In this document: positions 44,858 through 53,049 of the stretch, in pieces
Layout: each line of letters starts with the position of its first letter
Numbering within the stretch: the stretch's first letter is position 1
Source: an uncultured Polaribacter sp.
GTDB taxonomy: Bacteria > Bacteroidota > Bacteroidia > Flavobacteriales > Flavobacteriaceae
Assembly: GCA_947497755.1 (NCBI GenBank)
Contig: CANMHT010000004.1
Location: 145,589-209,588, forward strand
Direction: 5' to 3'
Length of the DNA stretch: 64,000 nucleotides
Position numbers and translations under genes: made by a program
The notes under the pieces: model-generated
Databases searched by the model: none
Told to the model about the DNA's origin: nothing
Seen by the model: only the letters and a program-made list of their open reading frames with translations

Positions 44858-45628
44858 ATGAGAAATTTTTCAAAATTATTATCAACCGTAGTCCTAATTG
44901 GATTTGCTTCTACAGCAAGTGCTCAGTTAGTTGATCAAAAAGATGTACAGATTACCCTAGACATGCAACCTGTATTAGAGTTAGAAATGACAACTCCAAA
45001 TCAAATTGAGTTCGTTTTTGATGACATTACAAAGTACCAATCTGGTATTACGCATCCTGGTGCTACTATTTTAAAAGTTAGCGCAACTGTAAACTGGGAT
45101 TTATATGCAGTAGGTAGATCTGAAACTGGAAACAGATTCTGGGATCAACAAGTAAGTTATGGAGCTACTTCTAACTCTGTTGCAAACTTACCTTTAAGTT
45201 TATTAGAGTTAAAGCAAAGTCAAGCTAATACTGGAGGTACTGCTGGTACTGGAGTAATTGATTATAGCTCTGCATTCTCTACAACACAAGCTGCTGCAAC
45301 AGGAAGCAACAGTTTATTTGTAAATGATGATGGTTCTGCTACTCCTCCAACAATTGCTAACAAGTACATTGCTGGTCATGCAGGAACAACTGGTACTGGT
45401 GACACTATGTCTGCTGGAACTTACTTAAACAACTCTGGTACTTCTTCTAACTTTTACTATGTAATGGATTATAGAATTGCACCAGGATTACCTGCAATTT
45501 TCCCTAATGCATTCGCAGCTGATAGTACAACTGCAGAAGACATTGTTTCTGCTAATACAGCTAACTCTTATGCAGAAGGTGGAGTGTACACTATGTACGT
45601 TCAATATGTTTTATTAGAAGATCAATAA
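44858..45628 (+). CDS. Putative major fimbrial-type subunit
   Basis: A 256-residue exported protein with a signal peptide (M-R-N-F-S-K-L-L-S ... A-S-A-Q). It is rich in Thr, Ser, Gly and Ala, nearly free of Cys, and predicted all beta. It shares with the next-but-one gene product a motif (F-V-F-D-D-I-T-K-Y-Q-S-G-I-T here) followed by a strand with W-D-L-Y-A, and an ending of alternating hydrophobic residues after a Gly (G-V-Y-T-M-Y-V-Q-Y-V-L-L). A C-terminal strand of that kind is what chaperones and ushers engage in fimbrial subunits. A very strong hairpin follows, which would make this the most abundant product of the unit. No database family is recognised. Confidence 0.6.
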   Translation: MRNFSKLLSTVVLIGFASTASAQLVDQKDVQITLDMQPVLELEMTTPNQIEFVFDDITKYQSGITHPGATILKVSATVNWDLYAVGRSETGNRFWDQQVSYGATSNSVANLPLSLLELKQSQANTGGTAGTGVIDYSSAFSTTQAAATGSNSLFVNDDGSATPPTIANKYIAGHAGTTGTGDTMSAGTYLNNSGTSSNFYYVMDYRIAPGLPAIFPNAFAADSTTAEDIVSANTANSYAEGGVYTMYVQYVLLEDQ

Positions 45629-45648
45629 AAAATCATTATAATGCATAA

Positions 45649-45683
45649 AATAAGGATGTAATTTACTAAATTACATCCTTATT
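45649..45683 (+). terminator. 17-bp perfect hairpin between the two subunit genes
   Basis: 45649-45665 and 45667-45683 are exact complements (AATAAGGATGTAA in the left arm) with one central base. There are 20 bases from the stop of the first subunit and 16 bases to the TTG start of the next. The tail is only partly T-rich, so partial termination or 3'-end protection of the first messages is likely. Confidence 0.75.
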
Positions 45684-45699
45684 CTATTATAGTAGAAAA

Positions 45700-46341
45700 T
45701 TGAGTTTTGTCAAGACAACATACAAACGCCTTACACTGATTAGTTCATTACTAATCAGCACATTATCTTTTTCTCAGATACATTGTGGTGTGGTAGAATT
45801 AGCCTCACCTCATACAGTAAATACTTATATGACATTTACTGATTTTACAAAATACAATTCTGGTATTACCTTAATGAGTGTTGCTCGATTAAGAGTAAAA
45901 GTAGAAAATAAAAATCCTGTAGATTTAGATTGTTCGTGGAAACTAAGAATGTTTATAGAAAATAATTCTGGGGCTGGTACACCAATTGACCGATGGGAAG
46001 AAGTTACCCTTTATGGTAATGGTAATGCTCAGCAACCACGTATAAGTGATCTAGAAGTAAGAGTAACTAACAATTGTGGTACTCCTCTAGATACTGGTTT
46101 TAGGTCATTTAATGACGTAAACGATATTTTAAACATAATAGAAGAACTTGTGCCTCAAGTAATTGTTCCGGCTGGTTCTTGTACTGCTAGTGGAACAAAA
46201 AATGTAAATGGTCCTGGAAGCTATTTAACCAACTATGACGAATATAGTTTTGATGTTGATTTAAGGCTTAAACCTGGATTTACTTACAACCCCGGTGTTT
46301 ATAAACTGAATATTCGTTTTCGTTTAGAAGAAGTGAACTAA
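45700..46341 (+). CDS. Putative minor fimbrial-type subunit (TTG start)
   Basis: A 213-residue exported protein. The signal peptide (M-S-F-V-K-T-T-Y-K-R-L-T-L-I-S-S ... L-S-F-S-Q) is complete only from the TTG at 45700; the first ATG lies past it. After cleavage it has I-H-C-G-V-V and the paralog motif M-T-F-T-D-F-T-K-Y-N-S-G-I-T, then L-R-V-K-V-E-N, W-K-L-R-M-F-I, and the C-terminal strand G-V-Y-K-L-N-I-R-F-R-L-E-E. It has four Cys, unlike its neighbour, so it may be a disulfide-stabilised tip or minor subunit. It lies 9 bases ahead of the large barrel gene, hence the same message. Confidence 0.6.
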   Translation: MSFVKTTYKRLTLISSLLISTLSFSQIHCGVVELASPHTVNTYMTFTDFTKYNSGITLMSVARLRVKVENKNPVDLDCSWKLRMFIENNSGAGTPIDRWEEVTLYGNGNAQQPRISDLEVRVTNNCGTPLDTGFRSFNDVNDILNIIEELVPQVIVPAGSCTASGTKNVNGPGSYLTNYDEYSFDVDLRLKPGFTYNPGVYKLNIRFRLEEVN

Positions 46342-46350
46342 CCATATATT

Positions 46351-49300
46351 TTGAGAAAAAAAATTCCCCTCTTAGATTTCAATAAATATATATTTTTCTT
46401 TCTATTACTACTCTTTACAGGGATTGGTAATGCGCAAGAAAAAGATACGGTACTCTATATTCCTAAAATTAAATACCAAAGTAAGCTCTTAATCACTAAA
46501 ACTGACTCTATAAATAAACTTAAAAAAAGAGCAGTACTTACCGCAAAAAATTCAAAAGAACTGTCTGAAAGAATGGCAGAATTGGATTCTATTTTAAATT
46601 CTTATAAAAAAGAAGCCCAAAGACTAACTAAAATTATAAAAGCAGATTCTGTTAAAGTTGCTAAAAACAAAGGCAGAAAAAGAATCAATATGGATTCTAT
46701 AAAAGCTGCAAAAAAAATTCAAGAAGACAAAGATGCTGCTAGATTAGCAAGATTAAATGCTATTGTTAGAAGAAATGACTCTATCAATAAAGTAAAAGCA
46801 CAACAAGCTGCAGCTAGAATTGCTAAAAGAAAACAAGACTCTACCCGAATTGCAAATAACAAAATTAGATTAAAGCTTAGAAACGATTCTATTAGAGCCG
46901 CAAAAGCCCAAGCTGCTGCAAAAAACAGACAAGATTCTATTCGAATTGCTGAAAAACTCCAAAAAGAAAAGTTTAGACAAGATTCAATCAGAATAGCACA
47001 AGAAAAGATTATGGCAGAGCGAATTGCCAAAAGAAAACAAGATTCTATTCAAAATGCTATCGCACAGCAACAAAAAGAAAAGCTAAGACAAGATTCTATT
47101 AGAATTGCGCAACAGCGAATCATTGCTGAACAAATTGCTAAAAGAAGACAGGACTCGATAAACACAGCTATCGCTCAACAAAAAGCACAACGTGAAGCTG
47201 ATTCTATCAGAATTGCACAAGAAAGAATCATCGCTGAACAGATTGCTCAAAGAAAACAAGATTCCATCAATACTGCTATCGCGCAACAAAAAGCACAACG
47301 TGAAGCTGATTCTATCAGAATTGTACAAGAAAGAATCATCGCAGAGCAAATTGCGCAAAGAAAACAAGATTCCATCAATACAGCTATCGCGCAACAAAAA
47401 GCACAACGTGAAGCTGATTCTATCAGAATTGCACAAGAAAGAATCATCGCAGAGCAAATTGCGCAAAGAAAACAAGATTCCATCAATACAGCTATCGCGC
47501 AACAAAAAGCACAGCGTGAAGCTGATTCTATCAGAATTGCGCAAGAAAGAATCATCGCAGAGCAAATTGCGCAAAGAAAACAAGATTCCATCAATACAGC
47601 TATCGCGCAACAAAAAGCACAGCGTGAAGCAGATTCTATCAGAATTGCACAAGAAAGAATCATCGCAGAGCAAATTGCGCAAAGAAAACAAGATTCCATC
47701 AATACAGCTATCGCTCAACAAAAAGCGCAACGTGAAGCAGATTCTATCAGAATTGCACAAGAAAAAATTATTGCTGAACAACTAGCAAAAAGAAAACAAG
47801 ATTCTATCAATACGGCTATCGCTCAACAAAAAGCACAACGTGAAGCTGATTCTATCAGAATTGCACAAGAAAAAATTATTGCTGAACAAATTGCTCAAAG
47901 AAAACAAGATTCTATCAATACGGCTATCGCTCAACAAAAAGCGCAACGTGAAGCAGATTCTATCAGAATTGCACAAGAAAAAATTATTGCTGAACAACTA
48001 GCAAAAAGAAAACAAGATTCTATTAATACTGCTATCGCACAACAAAAAGCACAGCGTGAAGCAGATTCTATTAGAATTGCTCAAGAGAAGTTTATTGCTG
48101 AACAAATTGCTCAAAGAAAACAAGATTCTATTAATACTGCTATCGCTCAACAAAAAGCACAACGTGAAGCAGATTCTATCAGAATTGCACAAGAGAAGTT
48201 TATCGCCGAGCAAATTGCTCAAAGAAAACAAGATTCTATTAATACTGCTATTGCGCAACAAAAAGCACAACGTGAAGCAGATTCTATCAGAATTGCACAA
48301 GAGAAGTTTATCGCCGAGCAAATAGCTCAAAGAAAGCAAGATTCTATCAATAGAATAGTTGCACAGCAAAAAGCGCAACGCCAAGCTGATTCTATTAAGA
48401 CTGCTCAGGCAAAAGCATTAGCTGCAATTATTGCTAAAAGAAAACAAGATTCAATTAATACTGTAATTGCACAACGTAAAACAGATTCTATTAGAATTGC
48501 CCAAGAAAAATTGGTTGCAGAACAGTTAGCAGCTAAAAGAAGAAAGGATTCTATAAGTAATGCAATTGTACAGCAACAAAGAGAACAATTTAGACAAGAC
48601 TCTGTAAGAGTTGCAAAACTTATTGCTGAAGAAAACTTAAAAAGAAAGCAAGATTCTATTATTAATGCTACCGCTAAGTCGAAACTAGATAAGATATTAG
48701 GCAAAAATGATTCTACCGATGTTGCTAATAACGATGCTGTAAATAAGAATAGAAACTTTACCTTAAATGATTCTATTGTAAATAATGATTTAGAAAAGCC
48801 TACTCAGTTTTTAGATACGTTACCTTATATTAGAACGGGTAATATATTGTCGAAGTTTGTAAAAGGAGAAATGGAATTAAAACAAGGTCAAATTGTATCT
48901 AATGTTTTAAAAGTAATTAACATTGGAAGAAAACCTATAACTTTTAAGACAGATTTATTAATTCCGGGTTCTTGGACACGAATTGACGATGAGAATAAGA
49001 TTCATGTTGCTCAACAAAACGATACTATTATAATTCCAATCATTATCAGTCCAACAAAATTGGTAAATGGAAATACAGAAATTATTATCAATTCATTTTT
49101 AATTGGAAAACAGCAACAACAGTTAGCGAACAATTATTTTTCTTTAAAAACAAAAAAAGAAGTTTCTTGGGATATTGAGTTAATGGGTAGCCAGAATATT
49201 TACTTAAAAAATGGAGAAACCAATAAAAGGTTTGCTTTCCAAGTACATAATTCAGGGAATTATAAACAAGATTTATTTGTAAACTACTCTATTCCTAGAA

Positions 49301-51690
49301 AAAACTTATTCTTATCTGATACACTTGGAAAAGAAATAAAACAACCTAATGCTACATTTACATTAGAAGCGAATCAAAGAAAGCGATTTGATTTTATTGC
49401 TAATATTAAAGATATGAATAGAAGAAATTACAGAAGAGTTTCTCAAGATTCATATGATCCAAATAAGGTTGATGATAGAAAATCTCATGGATTAATTATT
49501 AATAGTAGTGAAGCAAAAATTAGTAAAAAAGGATTGCAAAAACGAACTAAGCTAAACTTTATCAAGCTTCCTAATGAATTAAAAGCTAATCCGTATGGGT
49601 ATCCTTATATTCCGTTAACTGTTCGTTTAAGTGCTCAAAATATTTTAGATGATCGTTCTTTCTTATCATTAAGTTTAAGAGGTTATAAACAATTTGATGA
49701 AACTTCGAATTTAATTTACTCTACAGATTTTAATTATAGTAATTCATATTTTACCAATAACATCTTTAAAAACGCACCTTGGTATGTAGGATATTTTGAT
49801 GACAAAAAAACTATTGAAGTTGGTCAAATTAGCGGTAATCTTTTAGGGGTTTCTAGTTCTGGTAAAGGAATTAAAGGATCATATCGATTTAATGATCAAC
49901 ATCAAGTTGGTGCCTTTTATACCAATACAGGAGGATTTGCAGGATCTAACAGTAGTATTACTTTTGGAGCATGGCATAATTTTAACTATACAGAAGATAT
50001 TGAATTACGTACGCAAATAGGTAGAAATGTAAATAGTTTTTCAAATAGAAGTATTAATGTTATTTCTTTCCAACCAAGAGTTCGATTACAAAAGAAACAC
50101 AACCTTTCATTTATAGGGTCGTTTACAAATAAAGCGCAAAAGAATGAACCAGCATTCTTTAAAGCAAATGGATTAATGTTAGGAACTAGTTATACAAGCA
50201 GCTTCTTAAATAAAAAATTACGTTTCAATTTTAGTGGTAGATATAACGATAAAAACTTTAGTTACGGAAATTATGATCGATTGTATGTAAACCAACGTAC
50301 TTCTTATACTTTAAGTGATAAATGGAATGTTTTCTTATCTAATAATTACCAAAGATCTTCTAATTATAGTTTATTTACTGGAAAAGTACTTTATTCTCAA
50401 GAAACATTGTATAACAACTTAGTATTTAACACAAAAACAAAATCAGGAAATTACCAACCTGGAATATTTTACGAGTATAGAAATTACCCAAATAGTGTTA
50501 TACATAACAGAGGAATTACCTTTAGATTTTCTAACTATAATTTCTTAAAGAACTTAGTAAACTCTTTGTACTTTAGAGCTGGTTATACAAAACCAACTTT
50601 AAATAATACAGCTAACAAAGATTATTTCAATTTTGAATTATCTTCTTTAACAAGATATAGAACATGGAATTTTAATGCGAGATACAATTTAGGAGCCTTC
50701 TCTACCCTAACCTCTCAGCAAACATTAAATGACTTTATTACACCACAATCAATCAGGTTATCGGCTCAAAATCAGTACTTGTTCCCAAGCAGAAAAGTAT
50801 TATTAGAATCGAGTGCTGTATATAGCTATAATAATGTATTTAACAACCATACATTAGGAATCTACCCTACAGTTTACTACTACAATAAAACTGGATGGAG
50901 ATTTGGAATGAGTGCTAATTATACCTTTACAACTAGTGATTATAGTTCTGTATTCGACAATTTAGACAATCAAGCAGGAAATCAATTTAATGGATTAAAT
51001 CAAACTACAAATAGTAGTTTTAACCTAAACTTTAGTCTTAAAAAGGACTTTGGTATTCCTATTCCTTTTGTAGATAGAACAGCTGCAACTGGTAATTTTG
51101 TTGCATTCTTAGATTTAAATGGAAACGGAATCAAAGAAAAAGAAGAATCAACTTTAGAAAATGTAGTGATTAAAGTTGGTAAAAAAGAAATTCTTACCAA
51201 TTTAGAAGGTGAAGCAACCATGAGAAACTTATTAAAAGATCAATACGATTTTGAGGTATTCTCTTTAGAAAACTTAAACGGATGGTTCCCTAATGTAGAG
51301 TCTACAGTTACTATTGAAAATGACGAAACTATTTATGTACCATTTGTAAGAGGTGTAAAAGTCTATGGTGATGTAGTATTAGACAGGCAAAAAATTGCCG
51401 TTTCTGATGACAAACCAACCGATTTATCTAGAATTAAAATTAGTGCAACCAAAGGTGATAAGATCTACAGCTCTTTAACAAACAAACAAGGTCGTTTTGA
51501 ATTCTATTTACCTTTTGGTGATTATATCGTAACCATGGATGAAGCAGTTTTAAATGGGCGTTTACAAATCACAAGAAACAATATTCCTTTAAAATTAAAG
51601 AATACACAAGACGGTGTTTATATTTCATTTTACATCATAGAAAAACGTAGAAAAGTAATTTTCACAGATTTCACTAAAAAGAAAAATTAA
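46351..51690 (+). CDS. Giant usher-like outer-membrane protein with coiled-coil repeats (TTG start)
   Basis: A 1779-residue protein starting at TTG 46351, needed for the signal peptide (M-R-K-K-I-P-L-L ... G-I-G-N-A-Q). Residues about 50-790 form a long charged helix built from DS-containing units; 11 of them are 36-residue near-copies (READSIRIAQERIIAEQIAQ plus RKQDSINTAIAQQKAQ, residues 281-676). Then come Ig-like domains (about 830-1075), a beta-rich stretch of about 490 residues (1085-1570) with the aromatic alternation of an outer-membrane barrel, a calcium-binding-like SdrD/CNA-B domain (F-L-D-L-N-G-N-G-I-K near 1586) and a last beta domain. Barrel size and two C-terminal sandwiches recall fimbrial ushers; the helical domain does not. 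No plug domain was recognised. Confidence 0.6.
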   Translation: MRKKIPLLDFNKYIFFFLLLLFTGIGNAQEKDTVLYIPKIKYQSKLLITKTDSINKLKKRAVLTAKNSKELSERMAELDSILNSYKKEAQRLTKIIKADSVKVAKNKGRKRINMDSIKAAKKIQEDKDAARLARLNAIVRRNDSINKVKAQQAAARIAKRKQDSTRIANNKIRLKLRNDSIRAAKAQAAAKNRQDSIRIAEKLQKEKFRQDSIRIAQEKIMAERIAKRKQDSIQNAIAQQQKEKLRQDSIRIAQQRIIAEQIAKRRQDSINTAIAQQKAQREADSIRIAQERIIAEQIAQRKQDSINTAIAQQKAQREADSIRIVQERIIAEQIAQRKQDSINTAIAQQKAQREADSIRIAQERIIAEQIAQRKQDSINTAIAQQKAQREADSIRIAQERIIAEQIAQRKQDSINTAIAQQKAQREADSIRIAQERIIAEQIAQRKQDSINTAIAQQKAQREADSIRIAQEKIIAEQLAKRKQDSINTAIAQQKAQREADSIRIAQEKIIAEQIAQRKQDSINTAIAQQKAQREADSIRIAQEKIIAEQLAKRKQDSINTAIAQQKAQREADSIRIAQEKFIAEQIAQRKQDSINTAIAQQKAQREADSIRIAQEKFIAEQIAQRKQDSINTAIAQQKAQREADSIRIAQEKFIAEQIAQRKQDSINRIVAQQKAQRQADSIKTAQAKALAAIIAKRKQDSINTVIAQRKTDSIRIAQEKLVAEQLAAKRRKDSISNAIVQQQREQFRQDSVRVAKLIAEENLKRKQDSIINATAKSKLDKILGKNDSTDVANNDAVNKNRNFTLNDSIVNNDLEKPTQFLDTLPYIRTGNILSKFVKGEMELKQGQIVSNVLKVINIGRKPITFKTDLLIPGSWTRIDDENKIHVAQQNDTIIIPIIISPTKLVNGNTEIIINSFLIGKQQQQLANNYFSLKTKKEVSWDIELMGSQNIYLKNGETNKRFAFQVHNSGNYKQDLFVNYSIPRKNLFLSDTLGKEIKQPNATFTLEANQRKRFDFIANIKDMNRRNYRRVSQDSYDPNKVDDRKSHGLIINSSEAKISKKGLQKRTKLNFIKLPNELKANPYGYPYIPLTVRLSAQNILDDRSFLSLSLRGYKQFDETSNLIYSTDFNYSNSYFTNNIFKNAPWYVGYFDDKKTIEVGQISGNLLGVSSSGKGIKGSYRFNDQHQVGAFYTNTGGFAGSNSSITFGAWHNFNYTEDIELRTQIGRNVNSFSNRSINVISFQPRVRLQKKHNLSFIGSFTNKAQKNEPAFFKANGLMLGTSYTSSFLNKKLRFNFSGRYNDKNFSYGNYDRLYVNQRTSYTLSDKWNVFLSNNYQRSSNYSLFTGKVLYSQETLYNNLVFNTKTKSGNYQPGIFYEYRNYPNSVIHNRGITFRFSNYNFLKNLVNSLYFRAGYTKPTLNNTANKDYFNFELSSLTRYRTWNFNARYNLGAFSTLTSQQTLNDFITPQSIRLSAQNQYLFPSRKVLLESSAVYSYNNVFNNHTLGIYPTVYYYNKTGWRFGMSANYTFTTSDYSSVFDNLDNQAGNQFNGLNQTTNSSFNLNFSLKKDFGIPIPFVDRTAATGNFVAFLDLNGNGIKEKEESTLENVVIKVGKKEILTNLEGEATMRNLLKDQYDFEVFSLENLNGWFPNVESTVTIENDETIYVPFVRGVKVYGDVVLDRQKIAVSDDKPTDLSRIKISATKGDKIYSSLTNKQGRFEFYLPFGDYIVTMDEAVLNGRLQITRNNIPLKLKNTQDGVYISFYIIEKRRKVIFTDFTKKKN
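47191..48378 (+). repeat. Eleven 108-bp in-frame tandem repeats
   Basis: Units start at 47191, 47299, 47407 and so on every 108 bp to 48271. Copies differ by a few bases; they fall into an early group with QER (5 copies), a middle group with QEK-I (3) and a late group with QEK-F (3), so expansion seems to have happened in blocks. Degenerate units extend on both sides (about 46490-48720). Confidence 0.95.
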
Positions 51691-51705
51691 TCTCATCTTT
51701 ATTCT

Positions 51706-51713
51706 TACATTTG
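51706..51713 (+). promoter_or_regulatory. TAnnTTTG -7 element of the RsmB-type methylase
   Basis: TACATTTG, 43 bases before the ATG at 51757, in the 66-bp gap after the surface locus. Confidence 0.5.
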
Positions 51714-51756
51714 CAAGTCCGTAGAAACATTTAATTTTACGGTTAAACAATAGTAA

Positions 51757-52968
51757 ATGAGACTACACAGAAATTTAACCTATGCAGTAATTGATAGTAT
51801 CAGAGATATTTTTAATGAAGGAGAATATGCTGGTAAAGCTGTAGAAAAAGCGTTAAAAAGAGATAAACGTTGGGGAAGCAGAGATCGTAAATTTGTTGCA
51901 GAAACGATTTATGAAATTGTTCGTTGGAAACGTTTGTATGCAGAAATAGCCAATGTAAAAGAACCTTTTAGTAGACCTAATTTATGGAGGTTGTTTTCTG
52001 TTTGGTGTGTTTTAAAAGGAATTCCACTTCCAGATTGGAATCAAATTGAACCTACTCCTACTCGAAGAATTAAAGGAAAGTTTGATGAGCTTTCTAAAAT
52101 TAGAAAATATAGAGAATCTGTTCCTGATTGGATGGATGAACTGTGTGCTAGTGAACTTGGAGAAGAATTATGGACTACAGAATTAGCCGCTCTAAACAAA
52201 CAAGCTGAAGTTATTTTAAGAGTAAACACATTAAATATTACTAAAGACAAACTTCAAAAAGTATTAGCTTCAGAAAATATTGAAACTGAAACTTTACCAA
52301 ATCATCCAGATGCTATAAAACTAACTGCTAGAGCCAATGTATTTAAAACAGAAGCTTTTAAAAAGGGCTATTTTGAGGTACAAGATGCTTCTTCACAACT
52401 GGTAGCTGACTATTTAGATGTAGAACCTGGAATGAAAGTAGTTGACACTTGTGCTGGTGCAGGTGGTAAAACCTTACACCTATCTGCATTAATGCAAAAC
52501 AAAGGGCAAATAATTGCCATGGATATTTATGAAAGTAAACTACGTAAATTAAAAGTAAGAGCTAAAAGAAATAAAGCTCATAATATAGATTTACGTGTAA
52601 TTGATTCTACCAAACCAATTAAAAAACTGCATAATAAAGCAGATAGAGTGCTTATTGATGCACCATGTTCTGGTTTGGGTGTTTTACGTAGAAATCCAGA
52701 TTCTAAATGGAAATTACAACCTGAATTTGTAGATAATATTAAAAAGACACAACAAGAAGTATTACAAAGTTATTCTAAAATGGTAAAGCCTGGCGGTAAG
52801 TTAGTCTATGCTACTTGTTCTATTTTACCTTCTGAAAATCAAGAACAAGTTGACAAATTCTTAACATCCGAATCGGGAAAAGATTTTACCTTTGTAAAAG
52901 ATAAAAAAGTACTAGCCTCTGAATCTGGTTATGATGGATTTTATATGGCTTTATTAGAAAAAAAATAA
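51757..52968 (+). CDS. RsmB/NOP-family RNA cytosine methyltransferase
   Basis: A 403-residue SAM-dependent methyltransferase for 5-methylcytosine in RNA. It has a NusB-like N-domain, then the SAM site V-V-D-T-C-A-G-A-G-G-K-T-L-H near residue 228, D-A-P-C-S-G-L-G-V-L-R-R-N-P near 303 with the product-release Cys, and Y-A-T-C-S-I-L-P-S-E-N near 350 with the catalytic Cys. The target may be 16S rRNA C967 as in RsmB, but related proteins differ in target. It has its own promoter element and is not linked to the surface genes. Confidence 0.9.
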   Translation: MRLHRNLTYAVIDSIRDIFNEGEYAGKAVEKALKRDKRWGSRDRKFVAETIYEIVRWKRLYAEIANVKEPFSRPNLWRLFSVWCVLKGIPLPDWNQIEPTPTRRIKGKFDELSKIRKYRESVPDWMDELCASELGEELWTTELAALNKQAEVILRVNTLNITKDKLQKVLASENIETETLPNHPDAIKLTARANVFKTEAFKKGYFEVQDASSQLVADYLDVEPGMKVVDTCAGAGGKTLHLSALMQNKGQIIAMDIYESKLRKLKVRAKRNKAHNIDLRVIDSTKPIKKLHNKADRVLIDAPCSGLGVLRRNPDSKWKLQPEFVDNIKKTQQEVLQSYSKMVKPGGKLVYATCSILPSENQEQVDKFLTSESGKDFTFVKDKKVLASESGYDGFYMALLEKK

Positions 52969-53049
52969 AGAAATTACACACTATTGCTAAGTGTAAACAA
53001 TTGAATTGCTGAAAAAGAAACTATTTTTAATTTTTGAAAATTTAATTAC

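Noticed and set aside
47191..48378. Regular 108-bp periodicity resembling a CRISPR-like array
   Set aside because: There are no unique spacers; the units are contiguous, coding and in frame with a signal-peptide protein.
47083..48384. Several long open frames on the minus strand and in another plus frame across the repeat region
   Set aside because: They are low-complexity shadows of the 108-bp repeats (Cys/Leu/Ser-rich translations). The period is a multiple of three, so any frame stays open; no start, promoter or family support.
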